Shown: positions 8,485 to 15,703 of the stretch, in pieces
Position numbering within the stretch: position 1 is the first letter of the stretch
Layout: every line of letters begins with the position of its first letter
Origin: a virus
Virus record (IMG/VR): IMGVR_UViG_3300020472_000136
Coordinates: 1 to 27,890 of that record
Direction: 5' to 3' (one strand)
DNA length: 27,890 nt
Notes under the pieces: generated by a model
The model's database searches: none
Seen by the model: only the letters and a program-made list of their open reading frames with translations
What the model was told of the DNA's origin: nothing
Made by a program: the position numbers and the translations under genes

Positions 8485-8739
8485 ATGACCATTAAACATG
8501 ATTTAGATCATGAAGTTTATATTGATCCAAAGGATCATAAGGAACATACTAATCATGGTATGCACGAATATTCAGAGGCAGACTTAAAGGATGTTCATGC
8601 TAATTATGAGGAGTATCATAAGGGTGATGAACCTGAAACAGGTATTAATGATTATCATACTAGGCACACAGATAAGACCCTAGAAGTCTACTGTGATAAT
8701 CATCCAGATGCATTTGAGTGTAGAGTATATGACGAGTAA
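8485..8739 (+). CDS. Small His/Asp/Glu-rich protein with a CP12-like C-terminal tail
   Basis: An 84-residue protein placed between gp27 and gp5 (6 bases after gp27, 3 bases before gp5). The first 60 residues are very polar and rich in His, Asp and Glu, and probably disordered. The last 16 residues, YCDNHPDAFECRVYDE (69-84), have the same layout as the C-terminal GAPDH-binding end of CP12: Cys70, eight residues with Pro74 in the turn, Cys79, then Arg-Val-Tyr-Asp-Glu. In plants and cyanobacteria CP12 binds GAPDH through this end and regulates the Calvin cycle, and cyanophages are known to carry CP12 genes. The usual CP12 central element (AWD-VEEL type) and N-terminal Cys pair are not seen. It could be a true host-metabolism effector or a structural protein that mimics the motif. 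A weak ribosome-binding site AAAGG precedes ATG. Function is inferred. Confidence 0.6.
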   Translation: MTIKHDLDHEVYIDPKDHKEHTNHGMHEYSEADLKDVHANYEEYHKGDEPETGINDYHTRHTDKTLEVYCDNHPDAFECRVYDE

Positions 8740-8742
8740 CTA

Positions 8743-10932
8743 ATGGAAGCAGGGACACTATTTAACTCAGGATTTCTGGGAAGTAAATTTTTATGGTGGG
8801 TCGGTCAGGTTATGTCCGATGCAGTTTGGCGTGAGAACCAGAATGAATGTAAGTTTTCAGGCCCTGAAGATGTTCCTGGTTGGGGTTATCGTTATAAGGT
8901 AAGGATACTTGGTATTCATGACCAAGATGAAGCAGATATCCCAAACGATCAACTCCCTTGGGCCCAGATAATGTATCCTGTTGTTGCAGGTAGTGGAACA
9001 GCAGGAGTGTTCATGACTTCTGGAATCCGACAAGGTAATTTTGTCTTTGGATTCTTTTTAGATGGTCAGGATCAACAAGTACCTGTGATCATGGGTATCT
9101 TGGGTAATAATGGTAAGACTGAAGTTCCTGATCTAAAACAACATATCTTTGCACCATCGTCAGGGTTTGCAGAGGCTCATGATGATCCAACTAAAAAAGT
9201 TGCTGATAATAATCTTGCTACAGAACAGAAGTCTCCACCTATAGTGAATGGTATAGACTGTGTGATGAATCAAGAGTCTATAAAAGATGTAAAGGAACAA
9301 GTTAATTTATTAAGGGAACACGCATTAGCATGTCCTAATCCACTAGCGAATACTGATATGAAAGGTATTCAGACTGCAGTTAAGGAACTTAGTAAGGATA
9401 TAGCAGAGTTGCAAAGATCTAAATCAGATTTTGCAAGAGCAGCAGGTTTACCTATTGTCAAATATAAGAAAACAATTGATCAATTAATAGAAGGTCGTGC
9501 TGGTGAGATGTCGAAATATATGGGAGGAATAATGGGTAGAGTGCAGCAATATACTACTGATCAATATAGTACACAGTTACAACAGATGCTTAAGTTGGCT
9601 CCTGCTAGTTCGGGATTGGATTTACGTGTCCTTGAGGTTGCAGGATTGCAGGGTATTAGTGATACTTTTGAGGGTATCCTTGGTAAAATTCCTTCTTTAT
9701 TATTGTCTGCATTGAAGAAAGCATTTAAGAAGAAAAAAAATAGTTCACCTCCTGCATCTCCTACTGCTCCTCAAGTTGATGAAGGACTTCCAAATACTGC
9801 AGAGATACCTCCTTTACCTGAAGAAGATTATTATACTCCTACACCTATGTGTTCTACGGAGGAAGTTGTTGGTGAAGTATTAGGTTCTACTCTTAATGAG
9901 ATCTTACAGGGATTTGATGATGCAATATCTCCTCCTGTTGTTGGCGCAGAGAATGCTAGTAGTGCTGCTGGATCTTCTGGTGGTAAGAAAGGAGCAGGGA
10001 AATCACCTTTTGCTGCTCTAGCAGGTTTACTGCAGGGTGGTGGTCTTGGTGGTATATTAGGAGGACTTGGAGCACTTAAGGGAATGAACTTTGATCTTAA
10101 TGCTGCTGTTGGTTTCATTGATAATGTAGGAGCAGTTTTTCCTAGTAAGTTTACACCACAATTCTCTCCTAATGATGCTTATACTTTAGCAAGTGGTGGA
10201 ATGGAGGAAGCAAAGTCAAGTATGCAATCTATGGTTGAATCTGCGGTTAATAAGAAATTAAGTCTTGATTCATTGAAAGATCAGATTGGAGGTCTAGCCG
10301 GATCTTTAGGTAATGTTGGAGATATAGCAGGTAATCTTCAAGGTTTAGCATCAGGTGCATTACCAGGTAACCTACAGAACCTAGCATCAGGTGCTTTGCC
10401 AGGCAATCTTCAAAATTTAGCATCAGGTGCATTACCAGGTAACCTACAGAACCTAGCATCAGGTGGTTTATCTGATTTAGCATCAGGTGGTTTATCTGAT
10501 TTAGCATCAGGGGGTTTATCTAATTTAGCATCAGGTGGTTTATCTAATGTTGAAAGTTTAAAAGGATCTTTAGGTGATGTTTCTAGTCTGAGTGGTATTG
10601 CAAAGGATTTACCTAAGTTTGATGTACCTTCAGTATCTTCTCTTACTAGTGACGGCACTACTATCACTACCACTACTCAAGGAAATGTTACTACTACCAC
10701 TATTAATAGAGAAGAAAGAATAAGTTCACTAAAAGGCGAAAAATTTAGCGAAGATTCCCTTGAAAGCATAAGGAGTATGAGACTAGAGGCTGTAAGAAGA
10801 TTTAATAATGCCAAAACTCGTTCACTAAGAGCACGAATGTCAAACCTGATTAATAGGTATAACGAGAAATTGGATTTACCTCGAATTTCCGTAGATGACA
10901 TTTACAACTTTGACTATAAAGTACAAGAATAG
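8743..10932 (+). CDS. 5: Baseplate hub protein with gp5-type OB fold, no visible lysozyme
   Basis: A 729-residue protein. Residues about 48-122 (GWGYRYKVRILGIHD then LPWAQIMYPV, then FMTSGIRQGNFVFGFFLDGQ, then QVPVIMGILGNN) match the N-terminal OB-fold of T4 gp5, which binds the gp27 ring. I see no lysozyme domain comparable to T4 residues 174-339, nor the VxGxxxxx beta-helix repeat. Instead there is a helical region (about 165-300), a Pro/Glu-rich linker (330-360), Gly/Ala-rich sequence with tandem LASGALPGNLQN and LASGGLSD repeats (about 535-602), a Thr-rich strand segment and a basic coiled-coil end (ISSLKGEKFSEDSLESIRSM). The start is ATG after a 3-base gap, with weak SD. The C-terminus differs so much from T4 that this portion may serve another purpose, such as anchoring of a separate spike. 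Confidence 0.82.
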   Translation: MEAGTLFNSGFLGSKFLWWVGQVMSDAVWRENQNECKFSGPEDVPGWGYRYKVRILGIHDQDEADIPNDQLPWAQIMYPVVAGSGTAGVFMTSGIRQGNFVFGFFLDGQDQQVPVIMGILGNNGKTEVPDLKQHIFAPSSGFAEAHDDPTKKVADNNLATEQKSPPIVNGIDCVMNQESIKDVKEQVNLLREHALACPNPLANTDMKGIQTAVKELSKDIAELQRSKSDFARAAGLPIVKYKKTIDQLIEGRAGEMSKYMGGIMGRVQQYTTDQYSTQLQQMLKLAPASSGLDLRVLEVAGLQGISDTFEGILGKIPSLLLSALKKAFKKKKNSSPPASPTAPQVDEGLPNTAEIPPLPEEDYYTPTPMCSTEEVVGEVLGSTLNEILQGFDDAISPPVVGAENASSAAGSSGGKKGAGKSPFAALAGLLQGGGLGGILGGLGALKGMNFDLNAAVGFIDNVGAVFPSKFTPQFSPNDAYTLASGGMEEAKSSMQSMVESAVNKKLSLDSLKDQIGGLAGSLGNVGDIAGNLQGLASGALPGNLQNLASGALPGNLQNLASGALPGNLQNLASGGLSDLASGGLSDLASGGLSNLASGGLSNVESLKGSLGDVSSLSGIAKDLPKFDVPSVSSLTSDGTTITTTTQGNVTTTTINREERISSLKGEKFSEDSLESIRSMRLEAVRRFNNAKTRSLRARMSNLINRYNEKLDLPRISVDDIYNFDYKVQE
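10345..10548 (+). repeat. In-frame tandem repeats in gp5 (three 36-base, four 24-base units)
   Basis: Units of 36 bases coding LASGALPGNLQN lie at 10345-10380, 10381-10416 and 10417-10452, followed by four 24-base units coding LASGGLS(D/N) at 10453-10548. Units 1 and 3 are identical at the base level, whereas unit 2 differs from them by many synonymous changes. The array therefore looks like duplication of a 72-base pair of units rather than of single units. Unit length is always a multiple of three, so the frame is kept. Confidence 0.9.
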
Positions 10933-10936
10933 AACA

Positions 10937-11953
10937 ATGCCAATAGTACCTACCTCACCAGATCTTATTAAAGTATCATACATTAGCCCGATCAAAGGAT
11001 TGGTTAAGGATGTATCAATTGCTGCTGCAAATTCATATGAAGAATTAAATCCAGGTACACTTTTTATTTTTGTTAATGGTGATGGGAAGGTAAAGTATTT
11101 GGATATAAATGGTGTTAATGATCTTACTATTACTGATCTAGGAAGAAAAGATCCTTGTAAAGTTGGACCTCAACCTTGTGGACCACCTACACTTCACTTC
11201 TTTGGTGGTGGAGGTATTGGAGCACAGGCTAATCCTGTTGTAGATAGTAGTGGTAATATAATTGCTGTTGATATTATCAATAATGGGTTTGGATATAGTT
11301 CTCCACCAAAAATACAAGTCATTGATCCTTGTCAGAAAGGAACTGGTGCTGTTCTTCAGAGTGAAATGCAAATAGATCCTACTACAGGAAAAACTAATGG
11401 AAGAGTGAGAAGAATATTAGTTTTAGATCCTGGGTTTGGGTATCTTCCTAAACCAGTAAGAGCACAGGTAGGTACTAGTTCTTCTCCACAATATCCTGTA
11501 TTGATTAAACTTACTGATGTTATAGTTACTAATCCAGGAATAAATTATACATGTGGAGTAGATAAGTTGACAATTACTCCTAATAATGGTACAGTTTTAT
11601 CATATAAATGTGATCCTTTTGGAAAGATAAAGTCTGTTCAAGTGGAGAAGGGTGGAAACTTTACTGAACTTCCACGTATAAGTATGCCAACAGAGCAGGG
11701 ATTGAATGCAAGATTTGCTCCTGTGTTTGAAGTAATTCGTGATCCTTTTGTTCCAGAAGTTGCACCTCCTTCAGATGTAGTTCAAGTCTTTGATTTAGTG
11801 GGGGTAAATATTAATGGGTATGTTGGCGGCAAAGCCTATTATGGTAATGTTTATTTCTCAGACGGTATTAAGTATGCTGGAACATCATCTGCTGGTGGTA
11901 GTACTATCAAAGTTTATGATACAAGAAAAGAAAGTATATCAAGGAGTAACTAA
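10937..11953 (+). CDS. Beta-rich structural protein with Gly-x-Gly-Tyr repeats
   Basis: A 338-residue protein from ATG 10937. An upstream in-frame ATG at 10895 would overlap gp5 by 38 bases and add 14 residues without a hydrophobic or motif reason, so I prefer the inner start. Residues about 105-260 hold degenerate repeats of the form 'GxI.AVDIINNGFGYSSPP' (SGNIIAVDIINNGFGYSSPP) and 'RVRRILVLDPGFGYLPKP', with 'GKIKSVQVEKGGNFTELP' as a third copy. Such modules are common in cyanophage baseplate/tail proteins and are probably beta-sandwich or spike building blocks. The C-terminus is polar and ends with KAYYGNVYFSDGIKYAGTSS. It lies between gp5 and the needle-like gene and is probably an accessory tail-tip or baseplate protein. 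The precise function is unknown. Confidence 0.7.
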   Translation: MPIVPTSPDLIKVSYISPIKGLVKDVSIAAANSYEELNPGTLFIFVNGDGKVKYLDINGVNDLTITDLGRKDPCKVGPQPCGPPTLHFFGGGGIGAQANPVVDSSGNIIAVDIINNGFGYSSPPKIQVIDPCQKGTGAVLQSEMQIDPTTGKTNGRVRRILVLDPGFGYLPKPVRAQVGTSSSPQYPVLIKLTDVIVTNPGINYTCGVDKLTITPNNGTVLSYKCDPFGKIKSVQVEKGGNFTELPRISMPTEQGLNARFAPVFEVIRDPFVPEVAPPSDVVQVFDLVGVNINGYVGGKAYYGNVYFSDGIKYAGTSSAGGSTIKVYDTRKESISRSN

Positions 11954-12621
11954 TGTCTAAACCACCTTCAGGAGCAAAATATAATTTTTGGGGATTCGCT
12001 GTTGGAGCAATGAATTCTCTGATGAAGATCGGTGGTCTGAGTCCGAGAGGAGATGTCACTTCTAGTTGGAGTGTTACTGGACTAGATGGACGACATTATA
12101 TTACGATGGATGAGGACGGTCAACGTACAGGTTGGACTACTATAAACGCTCCTGGTGCCATTCAGATCAATGCTGGTGAGGATATAACAAATATACCTAG
12201 CATGGTTGAGAATCGTTCGGGATCATTCTTACTGGCAAATCCTGAAGAAGCAGAGTATGTAGAGAATGATAAGGTTGAAGATAATGCTATCTTTTTTCAG
12301 GCACAGAATGGAGATATTGTTATTAAGGCAGGGAATGGAAAGATTCGTATGGAAGCAGACTCTATTGAGATGGTCTGTAATGGTACTAAACCTAAAGGGG
12401 AAGGACATTTTTGGCTTACTGCAAATAATGATATTGAAATTAAAGCAACTGATATTCTTGTAGAGTCTAAATCAACTCTAAAATTAGTATCATCAGGAGT
12501 TGCTGGATTGAAAGGTAAACCAATTGAAATTATAGGATCTCTTATAACTGGAGTATCTAAAGCAACTAATCCTGATGTAAGGATAGGAGAAACACACGAA
12601 GTATTGGGAGGAGACTACTAA
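11953..12621 (+). CDS. Needle/spike-like beta-helical protein (gp5 C-terminal-type)
   Basis: A 222-residue protein. Residues about 70-200 alternate short beta-strands of the form NGDIVIKAGNGKIRMEADSI and WLTANNDIEIKATDILVESK. This resembles the triple-stranded beta-helix of T4 gp5 C-terminus and VgrG ('NGDIxIxA' type repeats). The N-terminus (SGAKYNFWGFAVGAMNSLMK) and the last 30 residues (ITGVSKATNPDVRIGETHEV) appear to be attachment regions. Since gp5 in this window lacks the beta-helix, this gene may supply the membrane-piercing spike separately. The start overlaps the preceding stop by one base and has AAGGAG at 11941-11946. No catalytic residues are seen. The spike role is inference from the repeat pattern and position. 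Confidence 0.65.
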   Translation: MSKPPSGAKYNFWGFAVGAMNSLMKIGGLSPRGDVTSSWSVTGLDGRHYITMDEDGQRTGWTTINAPGAIQINAGEDITNIPSMVENRSGSFLLANPEEAEYVENDKVEDNAIFFQAQNGDIVIKAGNGKIRMEADSIEMVCNGTKPKGEGHFWLTANNDIEIKATDILVESKSTLKLVSSGVAGLKGKPIEIIGSLITGVSKATNPDVRIGETHEVLGGDY

Positions 12622-13541
12622 TGGCATTTCAAATGGATGAAGTGTGGATCTATCATGGTCAACACGTAGTATCTCAAAAGGGAATTGTTGCAGAAGCATT
12701 AGGAACTGCTGAAAAGAAAATAGATTGGTCTGCTTATCTTCAAGGACCAGTACAGATAGGAGATGCTGGTACTTATGGTGATGTAAATGCAACCTTGATG
12801 ATTGGTAGAGATACTAATATACAGAATGCTCAATTTATAGCAGATGTATCAGAAGATAATCCTGCTGGTATTAATACCAGAGAGAATCCAAATTTCAAAT
12901 ATAATAAACCATCTAGATCCTTATGGGTTGTGGGTGATATCATGACTCAAGGTGATGGAGCAAATGATGCTCATGTGGAGATTCGTGGTACAGAAAGTGA
13001 GAATGCTTTAGTTGTAGAAGGGAATCAGACTATTAATAATGGTAATTTACATACTAGTAATTTGGTAGCTAATACCTTTCAAGGACTTGTAGGAACAGGT
13101 GGAGCATTTAGTGGTAGTACAATTAATGTTCAAGGTTGGAAAGGATTTGATATAGAACACCCATCTAAAGAGGGGCATAGATTACGACATATTTGTTTAG
13201 AAGGCCCTGAAGGTGCAGTTTATTATCGTGGAAGAGTAAGGAAAAATGTAATTCCACTTCCTCTTTATTGGAAAGATTTAGTTGATCCAACAACAATTAC
13301 TGTAAGTTTAACTCCAATAGGAGCTCATCAGGATGTTATTGTAAAGAGGTGGGATGCTGAGAATATATACCTTCAAGCACAGGGTGCATTACCTATTAAT
13401 TGTTTCTTTCATGTATTTGGTGAGAGAATTGATGGTGAGAGATTAATTCCAGAGTATGAAGGGGATTCTCCTGAAGATTATCCAGGAGATAATACACAAT
13501 ATTCAATTGCAGGATACCATTATGATAGGAGGACACTATGA
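12621..13541 (+). CDS. Structural protein with the EGPE...RGR motif
   Basis: A 306-residue protein. The N-terminal half has beta-rich, Gly-Asn-rich stretches (VQIGDAGTYGDVNATLMIG and so on) reminiscent of tail fibre collars. The C-terminal half (174-306) begins KGFDIEHPSKEGHRLRH then ICLEGPEGAVYYRGR (191-205) and continues with IPLPLYWKDLVDPTTITVSL (211-230) and FFHVFGERIDGERLIPEYEG (262-281). This domain, with HPS...RLRH..LEGPE...YRGR, recurs in many marine phage structural and fibre proteins, where I know it as a C-terminal module of unknown chemistry. I see no signal peptide or lysozyme residues. It shares one base with the previous stop, follows a strong GGAGGAG, and its stop shares 4 bases (ATGA) with the next gene. 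It is likely a tail or baseplate-associated component. Confidence 0.6.
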   Translation: MAFQMDEVWIYHGQHVVSQKGIVAEALGTAEKKIDWSAYLQGPVQIGDAGTYGDVNATLMIGRDTNIQNAQFIADVSEDNPAGINTRENPNFKYNKPSRSLWVVGDIMTQGDGANDAHVEIRGTESENALVVEGNQTINNGNLHTSNLVANTFQGLVGTGGAFSGSTINVQGWKGFDIEHPSKEGHRLRHICLEGPEGAVYYRGRVRKNVIPLPLYWKDLVDPTTITVSLTPIGAHQDVIVKRWDAENIYLQAQGALPINCFFHVFGERIDGERLIPEYEGDSPEDYPGDNTQYSIAGYHYDRRTL

Positions 13542-13939
13542 CAAAATGGATTAATCAGATAGATGATACAGTTGGTGATGGTGCAACTACTGTTGCTGAT
13601 ATGAAAACCAATGGTCCTACGTATGGGGTTGGACTTAGCACAAATTTTGAAGTTTGTAACATCAATTCATCTGGAATTTCTACATTCACTGGCAATGTAA
13701 CTATTGGTTCTACTGGTGGAGTAAGTGGATCTGGTAGAGAATATGAAGGAGGAATTGGTTTTGGTACTGTTGGGGATAGTGGTTGGAGTCACGCAAAGTT
13801 TCAACTTCCTCAATATGCTGGTATTGCTAGTGCTCCACTGGAAGCTGGATCTTTATTCTATAATACATCCACTGGAGATATTTGTTATTACAATGAAGCT
13901 GCCAGTCGATTTGAAAAGATTACATCTACTGCTGCCTAA
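13538..13939 (+). CDS. Small fibre-like structural protein
   Basis: A 133-residue protein. The start overlaps the previous stop by four bases (ATGA) and is preceded by AGGAGG at 13527-13532, spacing 5. The middle (GISTFTGNVTIGSTGGVSGS) has the 'GIxTFxGxVTIG' pattern seen in the fibre genes further downstream, and the C-terminus has AGSLFYNTSTGDICYYNEA (101-119), a short beta-hairpin common at the ends of phage fibre or collar proteins. The last residues are a Thr/Ala-rich tail. This may be a fibre adaptor. No specific function is known. Confidence 0.6.
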   Translation: MTKWINQIDDTVGDGATTVADMKTNGPTYGVGLSTNFEVCNINSSGISTFTGNVTIGSTGGVSGSGREYEGGIGFGTVGDSGWSHAKFQLPQYAGIASAPLEAGSLFYNTSTGDICYYNEAASRFEKITSTAA

Positions 13940-13944
13940 CTAAT

Positions 13945-13973
13945 TTGACAAAACTCTGAGTATCTGGTATAAT
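13945..13973 (+). promoter_or_regulatory. Consensus sigma70 promoter with extended -10
   Basis: TTGACA (13945-13950) is separated by exactly 17 bases from TATAAT (13968-13973), and TGG directly before TATAAT gives an extended -10. All 12 hexamer positions fit the bacterial consensus. The predicted start of transcription is about 13979-13981, within 2-4 bases of the ATG at 13983. The flanking genes lack such promoters and have late-type elements, so this is a host sigma70 (early) promoter inside the late region. Confidence 0.85.
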
Positions 13974-13982
13974 TGTGTGAGT

Positions 13983-14201
13983 ATGATAACTGCTTGGATG
14001 GACGAAGAGTATTTAATGAAATGCGTGGTTGATCCACTCAAGAAAACAATTTACCTGTATTCCAATGAAGGGGATACTAAGGAGGTAGTGTGTGATAATA
14101 CAGAACAGTTTATGAATGTGTTGGGTGTGATACGTGCTACGTGTCCAGAAGGTAGGTTAGTGTACACAGATCCAATAGCCTCAGGGAAAACCGACTTTTA
14201 A
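13983..14201 (+). CDS. Small conserved-type protein of unknown function
   Basis: A protein of 72 residues beginning MITAWMDEEYLMKCVVDPLK and continuing with TIYLYSNEGDTKEVVCDNTE and QFMNVLGVIRATCPEGRLVY. It is mixed alpha/beta, without signal peptide, membrane helix or recognised motif; three Cys residues are present. I believe similar small proteins exist in other marine T4-like phages but cannot verify this here. A GTG at 13977 gives two more residues, but the promoter's start site (about 13980) would exclude it. ATG 13983 would be nearly leaderless. ATG 13998 and 14016 are other options, the last with GAAGAG upstream. The gene forms an island between two blocks of structural genes, with its own promoter and a possible terminator. 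Function unknown. Confidence 0.65.
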   Translation: MITAWMDEEYLMKCVVDPLKKTIYLYSNEGDTKEVVCDNTEQFMNVLGVIRATCPEGRLVYTDPIASGKTDF

Positions 14202-14216
14202 TTCCAAAAAAGTCGG
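14191..14216 (+). terminator. Hairpin, possible terminator of the small-gene cassette
   Basis: CCGACTTTT (14191-14199) pairs with AAAAGTCGG (14208-14216) across an 8-base loop. The stem's left arm includes the last codons and stop of the small gene. A further copy of AAAAGTC at 14221-14227 offers an alternative partner, with a T6 run starting 7 bases later (14234-14239). The T run is not immediately after the first hairpin, so terminator activity is uncertain. Confidence 0.4.
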
Positions 14217-14254
14217 GAAAAAAAGTCCGCCAATTTTTTGCCCTATTACTTTTT

Positions 14255-14262
14255 TATAAATA
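14255..14262 (+). promoter_or_regulatory. T4-type late promoter before the fibre block
   Basis: TATAAATA is an exact T4 late consensus, preceded by a T-rich stretch, 28 bases before the ATG of the fibre-like gene at 14291. With the cassette hairpin upstream it probably restarts late transcription for the fibre region. Confidence 0.7.
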
Positions 14263-14290
14263 TCTAAAAGGTAATTTTCGGTTAGATAGA

Positions 14291-15253
14291 ATGGGTATTC
14301 GCATAGATGGTGCTTCAGACCAAATATCTGCATCTGATGGTAGTCTTACCATTGAAGGACAATCTGTTAATACTACTGGTATATTGACCGCATCGGGTGG
14401 TATCAAAGTTGGTACTGCTGCAACTATTCATTCTACGGGTCAATTTAACATAGGGGTTGCTGCTACAATATTTGCTAATGGTAATGCAACTTATTCTGGT
14501 ATTGTAACTGCAGCGAGTTATATTGGAGATGGTAGTGCATTAACAGGTATTGCGGGAACAGAAATAACAAATAGTGATTTTGCAGTTGGTGTTTCTACCT
14601 TCTTTGCTGATTATAGTACTGGTAGAGCTGGCATCGGAACTATCGTACCAGCAGGATTATTACATGTTAAAGCAGGTCCATCTGGATCAACTTATTCAGC
14701 AAATGCTGCAGACACATTAATTTTAGAAAGGAATGCTGCTTGTGTAGTAGATATTAGAAGTACAGCAACTACTGAAGGTGGATTTGTTTTTTCAGATCAG
14801 AATGCAAGAGCAGTAGGAAGGATTCTTTATAATCATACTAACGATAGTATAAACTTTACTACAGACTCTGCAGAAAGACTCACCATTCGAGGTGATGGTA
14901 GAGTTTCTATAGCAAGTTCATTAGCAGTAGCAGGTGTTTGTACTGCTACTTCTTTTAGTGGAGATGGATCGGGATTAACTGGTGTTAGTGCTGGAGAATT
15001 TTTTGGAAATTCAGTTGGTGTAAGTACATCAAAGAATGTAGGTATTCATACAATTAATGTTAATACTGAAAAAATTGTAGGTGCAGCAAATTCATTTGTT
15101 GGACTTTATCTGGGTGATGGGTTCATTGGGTTCCCTACTTCGTTAAATAGAGATGGTGGTTATTTTATAGCAACTACTGTTAATGCATTTAATGCAGGAC
15201 CAGTGAGTTTAGGGTCAACCATGACTCTACATGGTACTTGGACAATCGTTTAA
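14291..15253 (+). CDS. Tail fibre-like protein with modular repeats
   Basis: A 320-residue protein rich in Gly, Thr, Ala and Ser and beta-rich throughout, as expected for phage fibres. The first 90 residues hold GGIKVGTAATIHSTGQFNI and NGNATYSGIVTAASYIGDGS, a module recurring in the 1979-residue protein (positions about 1670-1710) and in other fibres. It also has FSGDGSGLTGVSAGEF (about 224-239) and a final domain with AGPVSLGSTMTLHGTWTIV. There are no enzymatic motifs. The leader has no strong ribosome-binding site; the exact late promoter lies 28 bases upstream. Probably part of the tail fibre complex. Confidence 0.7.
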   Translation: MGIRIDGASDQISASDGSLTIEGQSVNTTGILTASGGIKVGTAATIHSTGQFNIGVAATIFANGNATYSGIVTAASYIGDGSALTGIAGTEITNSDFAVGVSTFFADYSTGRAGIGTIVPAGLLHVKAGPSGSTYSANAADTLILERNAACVVDIRSTATTEGGFVFSDQNARAVGRILYNHTNDSINFTTDSAERLTIRGDGRVSIASSLAVAGVCTATSFSGDGSGLTGVSAGEFFGNSVGVSTSKNVGIHTINVNTEKIVGAANSFVGLYLGDGFIGFPTSLNRDGGYFIATTVNAFNAGPVSLGSTMTLHGTWTIV

Positions 15254-15262
15254 GGAGGAATT

Positions 15263-15703
15263 ATGGGACAACTTAATGTAGCAAAAGTAGTAACAACAAG
15301 TGATCTTGAAGTTGGTGGAACATTAGATGTTGCTGGAAACACTACTCTTAGTGCAGACGTTTTAGCAAATTCTGATTATGGATCAGCAACTCAGATTTAT
15401 GGTGTAAGAGCATGGTTGAATTATGATCATATTACTGACACTATTAATGGAAGTGCTGGTGTCTCATCAATCGCTGATACTAGTGCTGGTAGATTTACAA
15501 TAACTTGGGCATTTACTTGGCCTAATGATAACTATACAGTATTACTAACTTCTGGTGGTAGTGGTGGTGCTTATGGAGATGATAGTTGCGGAACAATAGG
15601 TGCTGCTGATAATGGTACGACTACTCTTCCCACTAGGTGGAAAAGTTTTACTGCTGGTACTAGTATAGATTCTGACAATGCTAATGTCATAGCAATAGGA
15701 TAG
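15263..15703 (+). CDS. Short fibre-tip-like protein
   Basis: A 146-residue protein whose first 30 residues (VVTTSDLEVGGTLDVAGNTT) carry a fibre-like beta strand pattern. The rest (SATQIYGVRAWLNYDHITDT, then AGRFTITWAFTWPNDNYTVL) is a compact beta domain that I associate with the C-terminal (receptor-facing) domain of marine phage fibres. AGGAGG at 15253-15258, 4 bases before ATG, gives a strong start. Two Ser/Gly-rich loops (SGGSGGAYGDDSCG) are candidate binding loops. It follows the previous fibre gene by 9 bases and is probably translated with it. Confidence 0.65.
   Translation: MGQLNVAKVVTTSDLEVGGTLDVAGNTTLSADVLANSDYGSATQIYGVRAWLNYDHITDTINGSAGVSSIADTSAGRFTITWAFTWPNDNYTVLLTSGGSGGAYGDDSCGTIGAADNGTTTLPTRWKSFTAGTSIDSDNANVIAIG

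Noticed and set aside
10345-10548. CRISPR-like repeat array
   Set aside because: The units are contiguous, code in frame within gp5, and have no unique spacers.
10895-10936. Upstream in-frame ATG for the gene at 10937
   Set aside because: It would overlap the end of gp5 by 38 bases and adds only a low-complexity MTFTTLTIKYKNRT; the inner ATG fits the packing of neighbours better.
13977-13982. GTG start two codons before ATG 13983
   Set aside because: The strong promoter just upstream would start the transcript at about 13980, after the GTG.
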